64,000 bases of DNA from Streptosporangium saharense (GTDB taxonomy: Bacteria; Actinomycetota; Actinomycetes; Streptosporangiales; Streptosporangiaceae). The position numbers were made by a program, and so were the translations under genes. Below are positions 61,121 through 64,000 of the stretch, piece by piece; position 1 is the stretch's first letter, and every line of letters starts with the position of its first letter. The stretch covers positions 558,001-622,000 of the forward strand of contig NZ_JACHJP010000004.1 in the NCBI RefSeq assembly GCF_014203715.1. The letters are read 5' to 3'. Under the pieces are notes generated by a model. The model did not search any database. It worked only from the letters and a program-made list of their open reading frames with translations, and was not told the origin of the DNA.

Positions 61121-62809
61121 ATGACGCGGGAACCGGACAGGCCGGAAGGCTACGACTGCCACCGGGACGGCGGGCCGTACGCCGGGATCGCCTCCTTCCT
61201 CGCCAGGATCGCCGAGGAACGGCCTCGCCTGGCGGCCCACCACCGGGTCGAGCTGCACGCGATCGCCCCCTGGCTCGACCGTACGGCGCGCCCCGCCGCC
61301 GAGGAGGAGCCGATCCGCTTCCACCCCGCCCGGCGCACCGCCTGCCTGGCCTACGGCGCCGTGGAGTTCGTCACGGCCTGGGCCGACACGCTCAGGCGCC
61401 CGGTCACCGTACGGCTCGACCACGTCGGCGACGCCGACGAGACCACCCGCGAGCTGCTGGACGCGCTGGCCAGGAGGAAGCCGTCCCTGCTGCGCCTGGA
61501 GTCGCGCGACGGCGGCGCTCCCCGGCGGGCGGCGGCCGAGCCGACGCGTACGGCCCTGGGCGAGAGTCTGGCTCGCGGTTTCTACCACCACGCGGAGCGG
61601 ATCGCCCGGCGCGGGCGCGCCACGGTGACCCCGGACGGCGACCTGCGGCTCTGGTGGGCGTTCACCACCGGCCTGGCCACCGCCCTGGCGGCACTGGACC
61701 GCGCGGCCGAGGCGCTCGACCTCTACCACGAGGCGCGCGCCGCCACCGACGACCCGAAGATCACCATGTCGGCCGCCTACGCCACGGCCATGCTGTACGC
61801 CAGGCACCTGCCCGCCTCCGACCAGGACCCCGAGCAGGCACGGCGCTGGCTGGAACGGGCGATCGACCTCGCGGCCGGGCTGGACGACCCACGGCGGCGG
61901 ACGCTGTCCACGGTCTTCTACGAGCAGGGGCTCGCCCTGCTGGACGCCAGGGCCGGGGAGCACGCCTACGCGCTGCGGCTGGTCAACGACGGGCTGGCCC
62001 GGCTGACGGCGATGCTCGGTTCCGGGGAGCGGTCGCAGGACGTGGCCCGGCTGCGCCACAACCGGGCGCAGGTGTACCTGGCCATGGGGGAGCGGGACCT
62101 GGCCCTGGCCGACCTCGACACCGTGATCGAACACGACCCCGACAACTGCGAGTACTACGTGGACCGGGCCGCCCTGTACCGTGCGGCGGGACGGGCGAAG
62201 GCCGCGATCGGGGACTACGGCACCGCGATCCGGCTGGGGCCGCACCTGCCGGAGGCGTACTACAACCGGGCCGTGCTCCAGCAGGAGCGGGGCCGTACGG
62301 CACGGGCGTGTGAGGACCTGGAACGCGCGCTCGCCGTCGACCCCGGGCACCTCGACGCCAGGATCACCCTGGTCAACCTGCGGGTCGAAAGCGGCGCGCT
62401 CGACGAGGCCGAGACCGAGGCGCGGGCCGGACTCGAACTGGCGCCGAGGGATCCCGCGCTGCTGTGCACGCTCGGGCTGGTCCGCTCCGAACGCGGCGGC
62501 CTCGCCGAGGCGGACGAACTGCTCACCCGGGCCCTGGCCGGGGACCCCAAGCTTGTCGAGGCCTGGACGAACCGGGCAGCCGTACGGTTCGACCGCGGTG
62601 AGGTGGCCGCCGCGGTCGCCGACCTGGACCGGGCGGTCGCGCTGTCGGAGGCGCCGGTGCCCCGCTACAACCGGGGGAAGGCGCTGGTACGGCTCGGCCG
62701 GACCGAGGAGGCCGCCCGCGACTTCGCCTATGCCCTCACCCAGCCCGGCCTGGACCGGGCGCTGCGCCGCGACCTCCGCGCCGAACTGGCCCGCTGCCGC
62801 CGCCCCTGA
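61121..62809 (+). CDS. Tetratricopeptide repeat protein
   Basis: A 562-residue soluble protein. The N-terminal ~190 residues are unassigned (RVELHAIAPWLDRTARPAAE, then TACLAYGAVEFVTAWADTLR). From about residue 195 helical repeats begin, and clear TPR units follow: AQVYLAMGERDLALADLDTV, AALYRAAGRAKAAIGDYGTA, AVLQQERGRTARACEDLERA and later copies, about nine in all. ATG 61121 is preferred; an in-frame GTG at 61091 falls inside the hairpin. Its place after the peptide micro-ORF suggests a peptide-related or regulatory role, by inference. Confidence 0.8.
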   Translation: MTREPDRPEGYDCHRDGGPYAGIASFLARIAEERPRLAAHHRVELHAIAPWLDRTARPAAEEEPIRFHPARRTACLAYGAVEFVTAWADTLRRPVTVRLDHVGDADETTRELLDALARRKPSLLRLESRDGGAPRRAAAEPTRTALGESLARGFYHHAERIARRGRATVTPDGDLRLWWAFTTGLATALAALDRAAEALDLYHEARAATDDPKITMSAAYATAMLYARHLPASDQDPEQARRWLERAIDLAAGLDDPRRRTLSTVFYEQGLALLDARAGEHAYALRLVNDGLARLTAMLGSGERSQDVARLRHNRAQVYLAMGERDLALADLDTVIEHDPDNCEYYVDRAALYRAAGRAKAAIGDYGTAIRLGPHLPEAYYNRAVLQQERGRTARACEDLERALAVDPGHLDARITLVNLRVESGALDEAETEARAGLELAPRDPALLCTLGLVRSERGGLAEADELLTRALAGDPKLVEAWTNRAAVRFDRGEVAAAVADLDRAVALSEAPVPRYNRGKALVRLGRTEEAARDFAYALTQPGLDRALRRDLRAELARCRRP

Positions 62810-62815
62810 ATCACA

Positions 62816-62851
62816 GCCGGTACGGCGTCGCGCGGTGCGCGCCGTACCGGC
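62816..62851. terminator. Bidirectional terminator between convergent genes
   Basis: GCCGGTACGGCG (62816-62827) pairs perfectly with CGCCGTACCGGC (62840-62851) around a 12-base loop. It lies between the TPR stop (62809) and the stop of the leftward gene (62855) and can serve both. Confidence 0.8.
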
Positions 62852-62854
62852 CGG

Positions 62855-64000
62855 TCAGCGGTAGTGCAGTGCCGGGAGGCACTCGGGGAAGGGGCGTCGC
62901 CAGCGGTGGCCGTCGGGGGGCACGTGGGCCTCAAGGTGTTCGCGCACCGGCGGCACCATGGCCTTGAAGAAGCGCCGTGGCGTGGCGCGCGGATTGGTCT
63001 CGGCGAGGTGGCGCAGGGCGTCCGCCCCGGTCAGCAGGGTGTAGCGGCCCTGGCCTCGGCCGTAGAAGACGTAGGTCGGAGTGCTCCACCGCCAGGCCGA
63101 CCTGCCGGTGTTGCGGTTGCGGACGGCGGTGGCGATCAGGCGGCCCCCGGTCCGCCAGGCGGGCAGCGACGGCCTGCCGGTCCGCTCGCCGATCGGCCAG
63201 GCGTCGAGCCACACGCGGTGTCCGTCGAAGATCCAGCGCACGTCCCAGCCGTGCTCACGCAGGACGTCGGCGTGGCCGTCGAACACGCTCGGGTGCGGAG
63301 GCCGGGGTGGGGGACGGTGGTTGCGCGGGTCCTGCCGGGCCTGCTCGACAAGCTCGGCGTACCGGACGGGATGGCGGTCGACGAGGTGCCGGTGGAGCGG
63401 CGCGTCGGCCCGGCGGCTCAGCCGGTCGTGCTCGACCAGCGCGGCCCGCACGTGGGTGAGGAAGGTGAGCTTGGAGGCCCACCGCTCGCGAGGGGTGTCG
63501 TGGCGCGCCTGGATGAGGTGCGGGTCGGGGACGGCGAAGAGGTTGCGCACGCGGGCGGGCGTCACCTCCAGGCCTATCTCGGTGAACGCCATCGTGCCGA
63601 TCGCCACCAGCGCCTCGTACCACCGGGACAGCAGCGCCGGGTGGCGCAGCGCGTGGCACACCCCGCTGTCCTTGATGTCGTTGCCGACCAGCTCGCGGAA
63701 GGCGACCGCGCCCATCGTCAGCAGTCTGGCGACGTCGTCGTTCCTCTTCGGGTGGAACAGCGGCTCGGCCTCCTCCCGGTGGTCCGCCATGAGAGTCGCG
63801 AGCGCCGAGGCCGTCGCCCGGTCGGCGGACAGCCCGGCGCGCGCCTCGACGATGAGCCGCGCCTCGACGCCGCGCTGGCGGATGCGGGCCAGGCGCCGTT
63901 CCGCGCGCCGCGTGGCCGGGTCGTCGAACCCTGAACCGAGCACGCTGTTCCACCACGAGAGCTGGTGGAGCCCCTCCTGTCGGGTGAGGACGTCCTCCCA
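62855..64000 (-). CDS. Hypothetical protein, 5' end beyond the window
   Basis: The frame stays open through the right edge: upstream of the internal GTG at 63943 it continues as DVLTRQEGLHQLSWWNSVLG, so the real start lies outside. At least 381 residues are visible. No family recognised. Notable features are an Arg/Ala-rich helical start (RRAERRLARIRQRG), a C-terminal half rich in Trp and His (HGWDVRWIFDGHRVWLDAWP) and an end of RWRRPFPECLPALHYR. No signal peptide or membrane segment is visible. Confidence 0.6.
   Translation of the reverse strand, partial: WEDVLTRQEGLHQLSWWNSVLGSGFDDPATRRAERRLARIRQRGVEARLIVEARAGLSADRATASALATLMADHREEAEPLFHPKRNDDVARLLTMGAVAFRELVGNDIKDSGVCHALRHPALLSRWYEALVAIGTMAFTEIGLEVTPARVRNLFAVPDPHLIQARHDTPRERWASKLTFLTHVRAALVEHDRLSRRADAPLHRHLVDRHPVRYAELVEQARQDPRNHRPPPRPPHPSVFDGHADVLREHGWDVRWIFDGHRVWLDAWPIGERTGRPSLPAWRTGGRLIATAVRNRNTGRSAWRWSTPTYVFYGRGQGRYTLLTGADALRHLAETNPRATPRRFFKAMVPPVREHLEAHVPPDGHRWRRPFPECLPALHYR

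Noticed and set aside
59960-62350. 796-codon minus-strand frame
   Set aside because: It spans two genes and the intergenic micro-ORF region out of frame with the permease, with no domains.
62855-64000. AbiEi-type antitoxin, suggested by the phrase VLTRQEGL near the edge
   Set aside because: The rest of the protein lacks the AbiEi winged-helix pattern and no AbiEii-type toxin gene is present.

Overview
The window is high-GC DNA with overlapping, translationally coupled genes, many GTG starts, IclR, LysR and XRE regulators, actinobacterial DUF5997, and large ABC importer and secondary-metabolism operons. This points to a filamentous actinomycete. A Streptosporangiales-type host is a guess from overall style, not a demonstrated assignment.

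1-14 kb is an accessory island. A minus-strand operon of six overlapping genes (1-7926) encodes a set that resembles the accessory and restriction side of a DNA phosphorothioation (Dnd) system. It comprises a putative methyltransferase cut by the left edge, a Dnd-associated protein 4-like protein, a DndD-like SMC ATPase, a small helical protein, a PLD/SF2-helicase restriction-type enzyme, and a large protein with sigma region 4-like and alpha-CTD-like domains. The sulfur-transfer genes (dndA/C/E) are not visible and may lie to the left. On the plus strand follow an XRE regulator, an IS3 remnant and a visibly AT-richer pair: a DGQHR (DndB-like) protein and an HNH endonuclease. The island then breaks up into an IS630 remnant, a 3' half of a tRNA-Arg(ACG)-like sequence (a probable attachment site) and a broken tyrosine integrase.

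14.4-24.4 kb looks like ordinary chromosome: a dipeptide/oligopeptide ABC importer operon with an alpha/beta hydrolase, a LysR regulator, a LysR-type effector-binding protein without HTH divergent from a DUF5997 gene, a HAD-like protein lacking its nucleophile, and a SnoaL-like protein.

24.5-32.7 kb is a compact minus-strand operon, probably for an unusual lipid or small polyketide: desaturase, KAS III-like synthase, MupA-type luciferase-like monooxygenase, KR-ACP protein, KS, fatty acid hydroxylase with a repetitive tail, and a PAP2/IPC-synthase-like membrane enzyme. It ends beside a decayed LolD/MacB-type ATPase gene.

33-41.5 kb holds lgt, a three-gene set (unknown protein, MoxR-like AAA ATPase, VWA-like metallopeptidase-type protein), a P450, a NucS-like nuclease next to an HsdM C-terminal stump, and a small lipoprotein.

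41.5-53.7 kb is an IclR-controlled uptake and catabolism locus. A spermidine/putrescine-type ABC importer with a fused two-domain permease is followed by a deacetylase-like amidohydrolase, a dehydrogenase, an isomerase, a Gfo/Idh/MocA oxidoreductase, a BKACE (DUF849), an FAH-family hydrolase and a glycerate kinase. The substrate is unknown.

53.7-58.2 kb encodes four coupled membrane or secreted proteins, including a PrsW-like protease and a membrane-tethered deaminase-fold protein. 58.5-64 kb carries an MFS exporter, an orphan ABC-2 permease, a 27-residue Trp-rich micro-ORF followed by a perfect hairpin and a TPR protein, and a partial unknown gene at the right edge.

The strongest candidates for undescribed biology are the micro-ORF/hairpin/TPR unit, the PrsW-deaminase operon, the DGQHR-HNH pair beside the Dnd-like operon, and the lipid operon. 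All calls come from reading the sequence; no database search was run.
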